Positions 17,757 to 26,603 of a DNA stretch of 64,000 nt are shown here, piece by piece. A program made the position numbers and the translations under genes. How positions within the stretch are numbered: the stretch's first letter is position 1; the number at the start of each line of letters is the position of its first letter. The stretch lies in the NCBI RefSeq assembly GCF_025639885.1, contig NZ_CP106738.1:3798954-3862953 (forward strand), written 5' to 3'. Source of the stretch: Roseovarius pelagicus (lineage in GTDB: Bacteria; Pseudomonadota; Alphaproteobacteria; Rhodobacterales; Rhodobacteraceae). The notes under the pieces were generated by a model. It was given only the letters and a program-made list of their open reading frames with translations, did not search any database and was not told the DNA's origin.

Positions 17757-18044
17757 ATGTCCATCGATCTGGAAACAGCCGCCAAGGTGGCCAAGCTCGC
17801 GCGCATCCGCGTCGAGAAGGAGGCGCTGCCCGCACTGGCGGACGAGTTCAACACGATCCTCGGCTTTATCGAGCAGTTGAGTGAGGTCGATGTGGAGGGC
17901 GTAGAGCCGATGGTCAGTGTCACGCCGATGCGCCTCAAGCGGCGGGTCGATACCGTGACCGATGGCGATCAGCAGGCGGCGGTGCTGTCGAACGCGCCAG
18001 ATGCGCGCGAAGGGTTTTTTGCAGTTCCGAAGGTGGTTGAATAA
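17757..18044 (+). CDS. gatC: Glutamyl/aspartyl-tRNA amidotransferase subunit C
   Basis: This 95-residue subunit stabilises GatAB, which amidates Glu-tRNA(Gln) and Asp-tRNA(Asn). It has the typical N-terminus [20 protein letters not shown] and the late segment [17 protein letters not shown] 17757 is used; the frame extends upstream without family character. The stop overlaps the gatA start as TAATG. gatB is not in this window. Confidence 0.95.
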   Translation: MSIDLETAAKVAKLARIRVEKEALPALADEFNTILGFIEQLSEVDVEGVEPMVSVTPMRLKRRVDTVTDGDQQAAVLSNAPDAREGFFAVPKVVE

Positions 18045-19534
18045 TGTCGGGTCTGAACACGCTTACCATTGCCGAGGCGCGCGACAAGTTGCGTGCCAAG
18101 GATATCACCAGCACTGAGCTGACCGAGGCATGTCTGGCGCAGATTGACACTGCCGGCGCATTGAACGCGTTCGTGCATGGCACAGCCGATCTGGCGCGCC
18201 AGCAGGCCGCGCGCGCGGATGAGCGTCTGCAGGGGGCTGATGAAACCCCAGCGATGTGTGGCATTCCGCTGGGCATCAAAGACCTTTTTTGCACCAAGGG
18301 TGTCGCCAGCCAAGCGGGCAGCGCGATCCTGAATGGGTTCCAGCCGGAATATGAATCGACGGTTACGCAGAACCTCTTTGATGCGGGCTCTGTCATGCTG
18401 GGCAAGCTCAACATGGATGAATTTGCCATGGGGTCGAGCAATGAGACCAGCACATATGGCAACGCGGTCAACCCGTGGCGGCGTGGCAATGACGATGCGG
18501 CCCTGACGCCGGGCGGATCATCTGGCGGCTCGGCCAGTGCGGTCGCTGCCGATCTCTGTCTCGGGGCGACCGGTACTGATACCGGCGGGTCAATCCGTCA
18601 GCCAGCGGCATTTACCGGAATTACCGGGATCAAGCCGACCTATGGTCGCTGCTCTCGCTGGGGGATCGTCGCATTTGCCTCTTCATTGGATCAGGCCGGA
18701 CCCATGACCAAGGATGTCCGCGACGCCGCGATCATGCTTGAGGCGATGTGTGGACATGATCCCAAGGACAGCACCAGCGCCGATCTGGCCGTGCCCAATT
18801 TCGAGGCGATGCTGACAGGTGACATCAAGGGCAAGGTGATTGGCATCCCGCGCGAGTACCGGATGGATGGTATGCCGGACGAGATCGAAAAGCTGTGGGC
18901 GGATGGCACCGCGATGATGAAGGATGCGGGTGCGACAGTCCGCGATATCAGCCTGCCACACACCAAATATGCGCTGCCCACCTATTACGTGATCGCCCCT
19001 GCCGAGGCGTCCAGCAATCTGGCGCGTTATGATGGTGTGCGTTACGGTCATCGTGCGACATTGGCGCAGGGCGATGGCATTACGGAAATGTACGAAAAGA
19101 CCCGCGCCGAAGGATTCGGCCCCGAAGTGCAGCGCCGTGTCATGGTGGGCACCTATGTACTGTCCGCCGGATTTTACGATGCCTACTACAACCGGGCGCG
19201 CAAGGTGCGCACGCTGATCAAGCGTGACTTCGAGAATGTGTTCGCCGATGGGATCGACGCGATCCTGACCCCTGCCACGCCGTCGGCGGCGTTCGGTCTG
19301 GGAGAGATGGCGGATGCCGATCCGGTGGCGATGTATCTCAACGATGTGTTCACCGTCACGGTGAATTTGGCCGGTTTGCCGGGTATTTCCGTGCCTGCGG
19401 GGCTGGATCGTCAGGGGCTGCCGTTGGGGCTGCAATTGATCGGTCGCCCGTGGGAAGAGGGCGACCTGCTGAATTGCGCCTACGCGTTGGAAGGCGCTGC
19501 CGGTTTTGTAGCCAAGCCCGGAAAATGGTGGTAG
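18044..19534 (+). CDS. gatA: Glutamyl/aspartyl-tRNA amidotransferase subunit A
   Basis: This 496-residue amidase releases ammonia from glutamine for GatB. The amidase-signature triad is visible: Lys79 (GIKDLF), the cis-Ser159 in GGSSGGSAS, and nucleophile Ser183 in [11 protein letters not shown]. Length and start are typical. It overlaps gatC by one base, which indicates translational coupling. A 466-residue antisense frame here is a GC-driven shadow. Confidence 0.97.
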   Translation: MSGLNTLTIAEARDKLRAKDITSTELTEACLAQIDTAGALNAFVHGTADLARQQAARADERLQGADETPAMCGIPLGIKDLFCTKGVASQAGSAILNGFQPEYESTVTQNLFDAGSVMLGKLNMDEFAMGSSNETSTYGNAVNPWRRGNDDAALTPGGSSGGSASAVAADLCLGATGTDTGGSIRQPAAFTGITGIKPTYGRCSRWGIVAFASSLDQAGPMTKDVRDAAIMLEAMCGHDPKDSTSADLAVPNFEAMLTGDIKGKVIGIPREYRMDGMPDEIEKLWADGTAMMKDAGATVRDISLPHTKYALPTYYVIAPAEASSNLARYDGVRYGHRATLAQGDGITEMYEKTRAEGFGPEVQRRVMVGTYVLSAGFYDAYYNRARKVRTLIKRDFENVFADGIDAILTPATPSAAFGLGEMADADPVAMYLNDVFTVTVNLAGLPGISVPAGLDRQGLPLGLQLIGRPWEEGDLLNCAYALEGAAGFVAKPGKWW

Positions 19535-19564
19535 ACCGCCCGCAAACAGCATGTTGCAGGACAA

Positions 19565-20296
19565 ATGATGCATAAATTTTGTGGATTCGTTGCCGTCGCG
19601 GCATTGGCGGCTTGCGGAACGTCCATCCCCGAGAGTGGCCCCAACACTGGCGCTGGTGTCGGTTTTGGTAACTATGACGAGTATCAGGCCCGGCAGGATG
19701 CCGCATTGGCTGGTGATCCTGTACCTGCTCCCTCCGTGGTCAGTACCACGGCGCTGGATGGTACATCGGAAAGCGAGCAGATCGCGGCGCAGGCCCGCGC
19801 GGCGCTGGATAATGACGATCAGGTTGAAGAGCGCGCCGCCAATTCCGGCGAGCGGGTCGTTCAGGCCAGCCCGGATAATGCACCGCCTGCCGTGGTAAAC
19901 AGTGTCGGCATTTCGAACGAGAATAATTTCGATGCGGTCGGCAATCAACGGACGATCGAGGATGACGCGGCGCGGATCGCGGTAAACCGGCAGCAATATC
20001 AGGTTGCCGCGGTCGAGGCGCTGCCCAGCCGTTCTGGCGGGCAGGGGGCCAATATCGTGGCCTATGCGCTTAAGACCAAGCATCCGGTGGGCACGCAGGT
20101 CTATCGCCGCGTTGGTGTGAACAAAAGCGGTCGTTACGCCAAGAATTGCGCAAAATACACCGGGCCGGATCTGGCGCAGATCGATTTTCTTGACAAGGGT
20201 GGACCCGAGCGTGACCGTCTCGGGCTGGACCCTGACGGGGATGGATATGCCTGTGGCTGGGATCCTCGCCCGTTCCGCAAGGCACAGGGCGGCTGA
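19565..20296 (+). CDS. Outer-membrane-type lipoprotein with C-terminal excalibur-like motif
   Basis: This 243-residue protein has a signal peptide ending in lipobox LAAC (Cys18). A long polar, acidic middle region is probably disordered. A C-terminal domain with YAKNCAKYTGPDLAQ and the loop DPDGDGYACGWDPRPFR follows. The last motif has the spacing of a calcium-binding excalibur or dockerin-like loop with a Cys. It lies 30 bases after gatA. I recognise no named function; its neighbours do not point to one. Confidence 0.75.
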   Translation: MMHKFCGFVAVAALAACGTSIPESGPNTGAGVGFGNYDEYQARQDAALAGDPVPAPSVVSTTALDGTSESEQIAAQARAALDNDDQVEERAANSGERVVQASPDNAPPAVVNSVGISNENNFDAVGNQRTIEDDAARIAVNRQQYQVAAVEALPSRSGGQGANIVAYALKTKHPVGTQVYRRVGVNKSGRYAKNCAKYTGPDLAQIDFLDKGGPERDRLGLDPDGDGYACGWDPRPFRKAQGG

Positions 20297-20302
20297 TCCG
20301 GC

Positions 20303-21007
20303 GTGAGTCCTGATCTGCCCGAGGTCATCCAGCGGACTTCGCCCAACATGAATGCGCGGCGGGGTGGGGTGCGTCCCGACATCCTGCTACTGCACTTCAC
20401 TAACATGGATACCGCCGAGGACGCGGTTGAGCGGCTCTGCGATCCAACTGTTACGCCGCCGGTATCGTGCCACTATGTCATCGCCGAAGATGGACGACTG
20501 TGGCAATTGGTGCCCGAGGAAATGCGTGCATGGCATGCCGGTCTGGGGTGCTGGGGGGCGGTGGACGAGGTCAATTCACGCGCCATCGGGATCGAACTGG
20601 CCAATCAGGGCGATCATCCTTTTCCTGACCCGCAGATGCGTGTGCTCGAGCGGCTTGCGCAAGACATCATGGAGCGTTGGGCGATCCCGCCCGAGCGGGT
20701 CATAGGCCATTCGGACATGGCGCCGGACCGAAAGGACGACCCCGGCCCGCGCTTTGATTGGCGTCGGCTTGCCTTGCGGGGGTTGGCGGTTTGGCCGCAA
20801 CCGGGGGCGGATGCGCCGCTGAGCGCGTTTCGTGCGCTGACAGGGCGCATCGGCTATGGCGCTGCATTTTCCGACGCCGACGTGCTCAAAGCGGTACGCC
20901 TGCGCTATCGCCCGTGGGGGCGTGGGCCGCTTTGTGCGGACGATATGGCGGTGCTGGCGGATATTGCCGCACGCTTTCCCGTTGACCCCGGTGGGGCGGA
21001 TGCTTAA
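20303..21007 (+). CDS. N-acetylmuramoyl-L-alanine amidase (Amidase_2/AmpD-like)
   Basis: This 234-residue protein starts at GTG 20303, seven bases after the preceding lipoprotein gene. The Amidase_2 core is clear: zinc His in LLHFTNM, then SCHYVIAEDGRLWQLVPEEMRAWHAG, SRAIGIELAN and the late HSDMAPDRKDDPGP with zinc and catalytic residues. No signal peptide is seen, so it is probably cytosolic and acts on recycled anhydro-muropeptides like AmpD. The acidic-residue spacing suits AmpD better than AmiD. Confidence 0.9.
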   Translation: MSPDLPEVIQRTSPNMNARRGGVRPDILLLHFTNMDTAEDAVERLCDPTVTPPVSCHYVIAEDGRLWQLVPEEMRAWHAGLGCWGAVDEVNSRAIGIELANQGDHPFPDPQMRVLERLAQDIMERWAIPPERVIGHSDMAPDRKDDPGPRFDWRRLALRGLAVWPQPGADAPLSAFRALTGRIGYGAAFSDADVLKAVRLRYRPWGRGPLCADDMAVLADIAARFPVDPGGADA

Positions 21008-21015
21008 CTGAGCGA

Positions 21016-21424
21016 CGCGCGGAGGGCCGGATGGCCGCTTGGACGGGTTTCGGCCTGTTTGGGAGGAAAGTCCGGACTCCACAGGACAACGGTGCCGGGT
21101 AACGCCCGGCCGGGGCAACCCGAGGGAAAGCGCCACAGAAAACAAACCGCGTCAGAGCAATCTGGCGTAAGGGTGAAACGGTGGGGTAAGGGCCCACCGC
21201 GGGGCTGGCAACAGCACCGGCATGGCAAGCCCCACCGGGAGCAATGCCAAATAGGGACCGCGCGCGGGGCTGGTCGGGCAACCGAAACCGCCCGCAGGCA
21301 CGTCTTGGCCCGGCGGTCCGGGTTGGCAGCTAGAGGGGGATCGGCAACGGTGCCTTTAGATGAATGGTCATCCATGGGGACCTAGGTCCTCGGGACAGAA
21401 TCCGGCTTATAGGCCCTCCGCGCA
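21016..21424 (+). ncRNA. rnpB: RNase P RNA (type A)
   Basis: This is the catalytic RNA that matures tRNA 5' ends. The closing helix P1 is formed by 21017-21028 with 21412-21423 (GCGCGGAGGGCC and its complement). The universal block GAGGAAAGTCCGGACTCC lies at 21063-21080, a GGGTGAAACGGTG core at about 21172-21184, and the 3' signature ACAGAATCCGGCTTAT at 21395-21410. Length (about 409 nt) is right for alphaproteobacteria. Ends are set from P1, so each may be off by a few bases. Confidence 0.97.
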
Positions 21425-21564
21425 AATTCACCGACATGCCGGGAAACCTGCGAATTTCGCGCGCGTATGCGAGATGTGCGTGTCGAAATTGGGCCTGCGG
21501 GCATGTGAGTATTTGTCCAACGAAGAAAGCGAGCGCACTGCGTACGACATTTGCACAATCGTGG

Positions 21565-21592
21565 TTGACTCGGGCGCGCTGGCGGGTAAAAG
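21565..21592 (+). promoter_or_regulatory. Candidate promoter of rpmG
   Basis: TTGACT at 21565-21570 is followed by 16 bases and TAAAAG at 21587-21592, about 58 bases before the rpmG start. The -35 is good; the -10 is a weak match. Confidence 0.4.
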
Positions 21593-21649
21593 GCGGGGTT
21601 CATACCGAATTCACGGGGCGGCTTGGCCCCCCGGCGCAGGAGAACACCA

Positions 21650-21817
21650 ATGGCGAAGCCGACGACCATCAAGATCCGTCTGAACTCGACCGCGGGCACG
21701 GGCCATTTCTACGTGACCAAGAAAAATGCGCGCACCATGACCGAAAAGATGACGGTTCGTAAATACGACCCGGTTGTGCGCAAGCATGTCGAATACAAAG
21801 AAGGCAAGATCAAGTAA
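21650..21817 (+). CDS. rpmG: 50S ribosomal protein L33
   Basis: This 55-residue protein begins [18 protein letters not shown] and ends [12 protein letters not shown], as in L33 of alphaproteobacteria. It lacks the CxxC pairs, so it is the zinc-independent form. GGAG lies 7 bases before ATG 21650. It is monocistronic, between rnpB and a strong hairpin. Confidence 0.97.
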   Translation: MAKPTTIKIRLNSTAGTGHFYVTKKNARTMTEKMTVRKYDPVVRKHVEYKEGKIK

Positions 21818-21852
21818 GATCACTGCTTGTCTGTCTGCCATGACAGATTTTG

Positions 21853-21879
21853 AAAGCCGCGCCTTCTGAGCGCGGCTTT
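21853..21879 (+). terminator. Terminator hairpin after rpmG
   Basis: A perfect 10-bp stem, AAAGCCGCGC with GCGCGGCTTT, surrounds a 7-base loop 35 bases after rpmG. It also lies 8 bases beyond the stop of the minus-strand methyltransferase gene, so it may serve both directions. Confidence 0.8.
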
Positions 21880-21886
21880 ATCTGTT

Positions 21887-22657
21887 CTACGCGCGCTTTT
21901 GCAAGTGCCAGACCTGCTCGCACGGATAGGCCTTGGCCCACTCTGCGGGGATGCCATATGCATCCTCTGTGGCGTTTTCAGGCGCGTATAGCTCTTGGTA
22001 GCGAACAACGCTAAAGCCGATCTTTTCAAACAGCGCCATCCAATCTGATACTGGCATGTTGAATTCGATCCCGCCGGGATCAACCGAGACTTCTGTGTAA
22101 TCCTGCCGATTCATACCACGATAGGGAACGTGCAGAACCCGCTCGCAATCGGCACCACTGGGCGGAATGCACGCGACCATCAGCGGGTGATGGCCCAGAA
22201 AGACCAACCTGCCGCCGGGTCGCAGCAGGCGGTGTGCCTCGGGTAACCAAACCGTCGGGTCGCACCAGATCGCAGCCCCATATTCCGAGATGGCGAAATC
22301 GAATGCTGACGCCGGCCGATCGACGCTCTCGGCATTGCCGTGCGCAAAGTTCATCTGCGCACAGTGTTCTGCTGCCAGCCGCCGGGCGGTGTCCAGTTGT
22401 CCCTCCGACATGTCGATGCCCGTCACCCGCGCCCCACGTCGCGCCATCCACGCCGAAACATAACCGGTGCCGCAGCCCAATTCGATCGCGTCCATGCCTG
22501 TCATGTCCTCAGGCAGCAGCCGCAGGTCGTGCTCTGGCAGGCTCCATGCACCCCAATATGGTACATCGCTGGCCCAAGCGCGCGCGCCCTCAGCGGCCCA
22601 GTCAGAGGCCATTGCGTTCCAGTGATCCCGGTTGATCGTGACATGAGAATGGGTCAT
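21887..22657 (-). CDS. SAM-dependent class I methyltransferase
   Basis: This 256-residue protein has motif I as DAIELGCGTGYVSAWMARRGARVTG, the acidic end of strand 2 in TGIDMS, and a motif IV-like FDFAISEYGAAIW. It belongs to the broad Methyltransf_11/25 group; the substrate is unknown. ATG 22657 is preceded by GGAG at good spacing, better than the ATG five codons upstream. Confidence 0.85.
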   Translation of the reverse strand: MTHSHVTINRDHWNAMASDWAAEGARAWASDVPYWGAWSLPEHDLRLLPEDMTGMDAIELGCGTGYVSAWMARRGARVTGIDMSEGQLDTARRLAAEHCAQMNFAHGNAESVDRPASAFDFAISEYGAAIWCDPTVWLPEAHRLLRPGGRLVFLGHHPLMVACIPPSGADCERVLHVPYRGMNRQDYTEVSVDPGGIEFNMPVSDWMALFEKIGFSVVRYQELYAPENATEDAYGIPAEWAKAYPCEQVWHLQKRA

Positions 22658-22741
22658 AGGGCGCTCCTGCATTCGGTGTGGCGAAAGGTTAGGTTCTCGC
22701 CGAATGTGATGCCAGCCAATTGATCAAATAATCGGCCCCAC

Positions 22742-22771
22742 AAAAAAGCCGGTCACTATGGACCGGCTTTG
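22742..22771 (-). terminator. Intrinsic terminator of the Bax-inhibitor-1 gene
   Basis: Read on the minus strand, a perfect 10-bp stem (AAAGCCGGTC with GACCGGCTTT, loop of 6) is followed by a T-rich run (TTTTTTG). It lies 22 bases after the stop at 22793. This is the clearest intrinsic terminator in the window. Confidence 0.88.
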
Positions 22772-22792
22772 GTTTTTGTTATGCGCTGCTGG

Positions 22793-23512
22793 TTATTCGC
22801 GATTGCCGAGAAGTTGCAGCAGGAACATGAACATGTTGATGAAGTCGAGGTAGAGACGCAGCGCGCCCATGATTGCCGACTTACCCAGCCATTCACTGTC
22901 GCCGTGATGCGCGTGCGCCAGATACTCGTTCTTGATCGACTGAGTGTCGTAGGCTGTGAGGCCTGCAAAGATCAGCACACCAATGATCGAAATCGCGAAC
23001 ATGATCGCCGGGCTGCCGATAAAGATGTTGATGATCGACGCCACGATGATGCCGATCAGGCCCATGATCAGAAAACTGCCCCAGCCAGAGATGTCTTTCT
23101 TCGTGGTGTAGCCCCAGAAGGACAGACCTGCAAAGGCGATTGAGGTTGTTAGGAAGATTTGCGCGATCGAGTAATCCGTGAAGACTACGAAAATGTAGCT
23201 GATTGAGACGCCCATAACAGCTGCGAAAGCATAGAAAAAGAGCTGTGCCGCTGCTGCCGATAGCTTGTTAATCACGGCACCGAAAGCAAAGACCATGATC
23301 AGAGGGGCGAACATGACAACCCAGCGCGTCATGCCTGTAAACAGTGTCTGCATCATGTATGCGTTGTTACCCACGGCCCAAGCCGCGAGGAATGTAAGAA
23401 GCATGCCCACGGACATGGTCCCGTAGACCTTGTTCATATGGGCGCGCAGCCCTTGGTCAATCTGGGCAGTGCGGCTGCCTGCCGCCGTCCGGATCGTGTC
23501 AAATTCAGCCAT
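22793..23512 (-). CDS. Bax inhibitor-1/YccA-family membrane protein
   Basis: This 239-residue protein has seven hydrophobic segments and the family motif LTAYDTQSIKNEY near the C-terminus, whose acidic residue belongs to the proton/calcium-sensing pair. The start MAEFDTIRTAAGSRTAQIDQGLRAHMNKVYGTMSVGML is typical for alphaproteobacteria. ATG 23512 has GGAGG at 8 bases. Bacterial homologues act as Ca2+ leak channels or modulate FtsH. Confidence 0.92.
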   Translation of the reverse strand: MAEFDTIRTAAGSRTAQIDQGLRAHMNKVYGTMSVGMLLTFLAAWAVGNNAYMMQTLFTGMTRWVVMFAPLIMVFAFGAVINKLSAAAAQLFFYAFAAVMGVSISYIFVVFTDYSIAQIFLTTSIAFAGLSFWGYTTKKDISGWGSFLIMGLIGIIVASIINIFIGSPAIMFAISIIGVLIFAGLTAYDTQSIKNEYLAHAHHGDSEWLGKSAIMGALRLYLDFINMFMFLLQLLGNRE

Positions 23513-23651
23513 CAATGCCTCCGATATGTATGTTGGCAAGCCCCGTGGTGGGGCTTTGCCGTCAATATCGGGTGGGTGGCGCGCCAATTCAAGTGTTCAT
23601 GTCACTTGATTGGCTGGGATTTTATCCAGACGGACGGCGTGCTTGCCGTGT

Positions 23652-23861
23652 TTAGCGTGCCCAGCGGCGCGGCAGGTCCCATGCGGGACGATTTGCTTCG
23701 CGTAGAGCAGCGTCACGGTTGATGCCGATATCGGCCAGAGCTTCCGGGCTGAGACCGGCGAGCGCACGGCGCGAGCGATAGAGCGCCACGAGTGTGGAGA
23801 AGGTCCAGCCATGCGTACGCGCTGGGTGGCAGGTGGCGTGGGAGTGAGAGACGTAGGTCAT
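23652..23861 (-). CDS. DUF1127-family small protein
   Basis: This 69-residue protein has the DUF1127 block LVALYRSRRALAGLSPEALADIGINRDAALREANRP. Such small arginine-rich proteins affect RNA turnover and phosphate or stress physiology in several alphaproteobacteria. AGGAAAGGA precedes ATG 23861. It is divergent from the LysR gene with 123 AT-rich bases between them, so that regulator may control it. Confidence 0.9.
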   Translation of the reverse strand: MTYVSHSHATCHPARTHGWTFSTLVALYRSRRALAGLSPEALADIGINRDAALREANRPAWDLPRRWAR

Positions 23862-23984
23862 GGTCGTCCTTTCCTAAATGTGATGTTTCATGCTGGTTGC
23901 ATTTCCTATGTTGATGTTAATGCCAGAAGGTGCTTAATATTGAAAATGAATGTTTATGGATGACATCATCAAGGAATGTGATGA

Positions 23985-24860
23985 ATGCGTAATTTGGATA
24001 TGACCACCCTCCGCTCTTTTGTCGCTGTCTCGGACCACGGCGGTGTCACCCGTGCTGCTGCTGCGCTCAACCTGACGCAATCGGCGGTGTCGATGCAGCT
24101 TAAAAGGCTGGAAGAGTTATTGGGAATTGACCTGATGGACCGCTCGAACCGTAAGATCGCGCTGACGGGTGCAGGTGATCAGCTACTGACCTACGCGCGT
24201 CGGCTGGTTGCGATGAATGATGAGGTGGTCGGACGGTTGACCGATCAGGTTTGGGAGGGCGAGATTAGTCTCGGGGTGCCGCACGACATCATTTACCCAT
24301 CGATTCCACGAGTGTTGAAGCAGTTCAATGCAGCCTTTCCACGGGTTCGGGTGCATCTGACATCATCTTATTCCACGAACCTGATAGAGCTTTATGGACG
24401 CGGCGAAATCGATCTGATCCTGACCACCGAAAGCGTTGTTGGTCCGGGCGGTGAGACGCTGATTGAAATGCCGCTGAAATGGTATGGCGCGCCCGGCGGG
24501 GAGGTCTGGAAACAGCGCCCTCTCCCAATTGCGCATTGCCGAAACTGTCTGTTCCGGCCGGGGGTGATCAAGCATCTCGATGCTGTTGGGATTGACTGGG
24601 ATCAGGCGATCGATTCGGATTCCGATGGCGCGATCGAGGCAACGGTAAGTGCCGATCTGGCCGTGACTGTAGGGCTGGAGGGCAGCGCACCACGTCATTT
24701 CGATCCAGTGCCGCATCAGGGCGCTTTGCCCGACCTGGGCAAGCAAAAGATCAACCTCTATGGCGCGCGAACGCCAAGGGATACGCTGGTGGAGCAGTTG
24801 GCCATCATGGTGCGGTCCGGGTTCGCGTCGCCCGCAGCCAAAGCTGTGAGCAGTGGTTGA
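23985..24860 (+). CDS. LysR-family transcriptional regulator
   Basis: This 291-residue protein has an N-terminal winged helix-turn-helix (residues ~5-63, MTTLRSFVAVSDHGGVTRAAAALNLTQSAVSMQLKRLEELL) and a C-terminal periplasmic-binding-like effector domain with GEISLGVPHDIIYP. It is divergent from the DUF1127 gene; LysR regulators often control the divergent neighbour. Start ATG 23985 or the ATG 15 bases later is possible. The effector is unknown. Confidence 0.92.
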   Translation: MRNLDMTTLRSFVAVSDHGGVTRAAAALNLTQSAVSMQLKRLEELLGIDLMDRSNRKIALTGAGDQLLTYARRLVAMNDEVVGRLTDQVWEGEISLGVPHDIIYPSIPRVLKQFNAAFPRVRVHLTSSYSTNLIELYGRGEIDLILTTESVVGPGGETLIEMPLKWYGAPGGEVWKQRPLPIAHCRNCLFRPGVIKHLDAVGIDWDQAIDSDSDGAIEATVSADLAVTVGLEGSAPRHFDPVPHQGALPDLGKQKINLYGARTPRDTLVEQLAIMVRSGFASPAAKAVSSG

Positions 24861-24910
24861 TCGCCCGTGAAGGGCTGCGATCCGCGTGCGCCCGATCGGA
24901 TCATCTTGAT

Positions 24911-25873
24911 CTATGAAACCGTCACGACCACTTTACCTGTGGATTTACGCGCGCGCAGGAGCGCCAGTGCATCGCTGGCCTGATCAAGCGAATAGGTATG
25001 ACTGACATGTGGCGTGATGCGCCCTGCGCGGTGCCAGTCCAGCAAAGTGGCAAGCGATCCGGTCACGACCTCGGGGCGGAACGCCAGATACCCGCCCCAA
25101 TACAGCCCCATGACACTGATATTCTTAACCAGCAGGTGGTTGGCGGGGATTTGAGGCACCTCACCGCTGGCAAAGCCAATCGATAGGATTCGCGCTTCGG
25201 GGCGGCAAGCGCGGAACGCGGCGGTGAACTGATCCCCTCCCACCGGATCATAGATCACATCGACGCCACCAAGTGCGCGGCAGGTTTCGCGAATATCATC
25301 TGTTTTCGCATCAATCAGGTGATCGGCACCCGCAGCCTTGGCGACGGACAGTTTGTCAGCGCCACGCGCGCAGGCGATCACCCGCGCGCCCATGAGCTTG
25401 CCAATTTCGACGGCTGTCAGGCCAACGCCGCCTGCAGCCCCCAGCACCAGCAGTGTTTCGCCGGGCTGCAACCGCGCCTTGTGATCCAGGGCGACGTGGC
25501 TGGTGCCATAGGCGATCTGAAAGGCGGCTGCACTGACATCATCCATCGCATCTGGCAACACCACTGCGCGGGCCGCGTCAAAACATCCGTACTCGGCCAG
25601 ACCTCCGTGACCGCCGAACACGGCGACACGGGTGCCGACCGCAGGTGCCTCGGTGTCCGGGCCGATGGCATCAACCGTACCCGCCACCTCCATGCCCAGC
25701 GTGAAGGGCAGGGCGGGGGTATCCTGATACCTGCCCGTCATCATCAGCAGATCGGCGAAGTTCAACCCGCAAGCATGAATACGCAACCGTATCTGCCCCG
25801 GTCCGGGTGTCGGCACAGGACACTCGACGATCTTTGGCGGGCTCTCGAAAGAAGTTATGTGAAAGGCGCGCAT
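24911..25873 (-). CDS. Quinone oxidoreductase-type zinc-free MDR reductase
   Basis: This 320-residue medium-chain reductase has the NAD(P)-binding motif LVLGAAGGVGLTAVEIGKLMGARVIA, and PGPGQIRLRIHACGLNFADLL near the N-terminus where the catalytic zinc Cys of alcohol dehydrogenases is lacking. It belongs to the QOR/NADPH:quinone reductase branch. ATG 25873 gives the usual start MRAFHITSF; the frame continues upstream without support. Confidence 0.88.
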   Translation of the reverse strand: MRAFHITSFESPPKIVECPVPTPGPGQIRLRIHACGLNFADLLMMTGRYQDTPALPFTLGMEVAGTVDAIGPDTEAPAVGTRVAVFGGHGGLAEYGCFDAARAVVLPDAMDDVSAAAFQIAYGTSHVALDHKARLQPGETLLVLGAAGGVGLTAVEIGKLMGARVIACARGADKLSVAKAAGADHLIDAKTDDIRETCRALGGVDVIYDPVGGDQFTAAFRACRPEARILSIGFASGEVPQIPANHLLVKNISVMGLYWGGYLAFRPEVVTGSLATLLDWHRAGRITPHVSHTYSLDQASDALALLRARKSTGKVVVTVS

Positions 25874-26176
25874 GGGAAATCTTTCGACGGTAGGCAGTTG
25901 AAACAGGAACGTGCCGACCGGACGTAATCTCATGGCATAACGCTGTCAAACCCTTGGCCACAGCAGGAGCTGAATACGTTTACGTATGGTTTCTCCCTAA
26001 AATTGTTCACAACTTGATCAAATAACTCGCCAATTGCGATACTTCTTGTATATTGAGACTAGGATGGTACCATCCCTCGACTGACAAAAGGTCGTGCGGA
26101 ATTGATGCTTGAGTAATAGTAAACCTGCCACAGTAATGTACCGCACAGGGCAGGACACAGTAGGAAGGACGTTGTA
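25874..26176. promoter_or_regulatory. AT-rich divergent control region with two palindromes
   Basis: This 303-base gap separates the divergent oxidoreductase and XRE genes and contains no gene I can support. It holds ATACGT-TT-ACGTAT at 25974-25987 and the perfect 14-base palindrome GGATGGTACCATCC at 26062-26075. The two are candidate operators. A minus-strand open frame through the region has no coding character. Confidence 0.55.
26062..26075. promoter_or_regulatory. Perfect palindrome, candidate operator
   Basis: GGATGGTACCATCC is a perfect 14-base palindrome, 102 bases upstream of the XRE regulator gene. It would suit a dimeric helix-turn-helix repressor such as that regulator itself. Confidence 0.45.
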
Positions 26177-26548
26177 ATGCCCCATCCAGTAGACATGCAC
26201 GTAGGCAAACGAATCCGGCATCGCCGTTGGCTGGTTGGCATGACCCAGCAGCAGCTGGCCGAAAGCGTTGGAATAAAATTTCAGCAGATTCAGAAATACG
26301 AAACCGGCGCAAATCGAGTCAGCGCATCGCGCTTATGGGATATCGCCGCATCAATGGATGTCGATGTCAGCTTTTTCTTCGAGGGAATCGAGGCGCAACA
26401 GGTCGACGCGCAAGCGGCCGGCGCAGGCCCATCGGATATCTTGGGTGATAAAGAGGCGCTTGATCTGGTGCGTTCCTACTACGCTATCCCGGAAAACCAG
26501 CGCCGCCGTCTGTTTGATCTGGCGCGGGTGCTGAGCGACGTCGCTTGA
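26177..26548 (+). CDS. XRE/Cro-type helix-turn-helix regulator
   Basis: This 123-residue cytosolic protein has a helix-turn-helix of the XRE type at about residues 10-65 (GKRIRHRRWLVGMTQQQLAESVGIKFQQIQKYETGANRVS) followed by VSFFFEGIEAQQ and an alpha-helical tail. Such short XRE proteins are conserved in Rhodobacteraceae and Rhizobiales, and resemble SinR-like regulators. The upstream gap with two palindromes suggests autoregulation, which is inference. Confidence 0.88.
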   Translation: MPHPVDMHVGKRIRHRRWLVGMTQQQLAESVGIKFQQIQKYETGANRVSASRLWDIAASMDVDVSFFFEGIEAQQVDAQAAGAGPSDILGDKEALDLVRSYYAIPENQRRRLFDLARVLSDVA

Positions 26549-26573
26549 GTTGACGTGCGGGCCGGGCTACTCG

Positions 26574-26590
26574 TGTCGTCGTTGACGACA
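26574..26590 (+). other. Small hairpin before the HisN-like gene
   Basis: TGTCGTC and GACGACA form a 7-bp stem with a 3-base loop, 13 bases before GTG 26604. It may end the XRE transcript or sit in the leader of the next operon; there is no T run. Confidence 0.3.
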
Positions 26591-26603
26591 TGGGGAGTAG
26601 GCA

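Noticed and set aside
18683..20083. 466-residue open frame on the minus strand
   Set aside because: It lies antisense to gatA and the lipoprotein gene, is rich in Arg/His/Gly, and shows no motif. GC-rich genomes give such shadow frames.
26007..26312. 101-residue minus-strand frame over the XRE leader
   Set aside because: It overlaps the regulator's coding start and both its composition and start context are poor.
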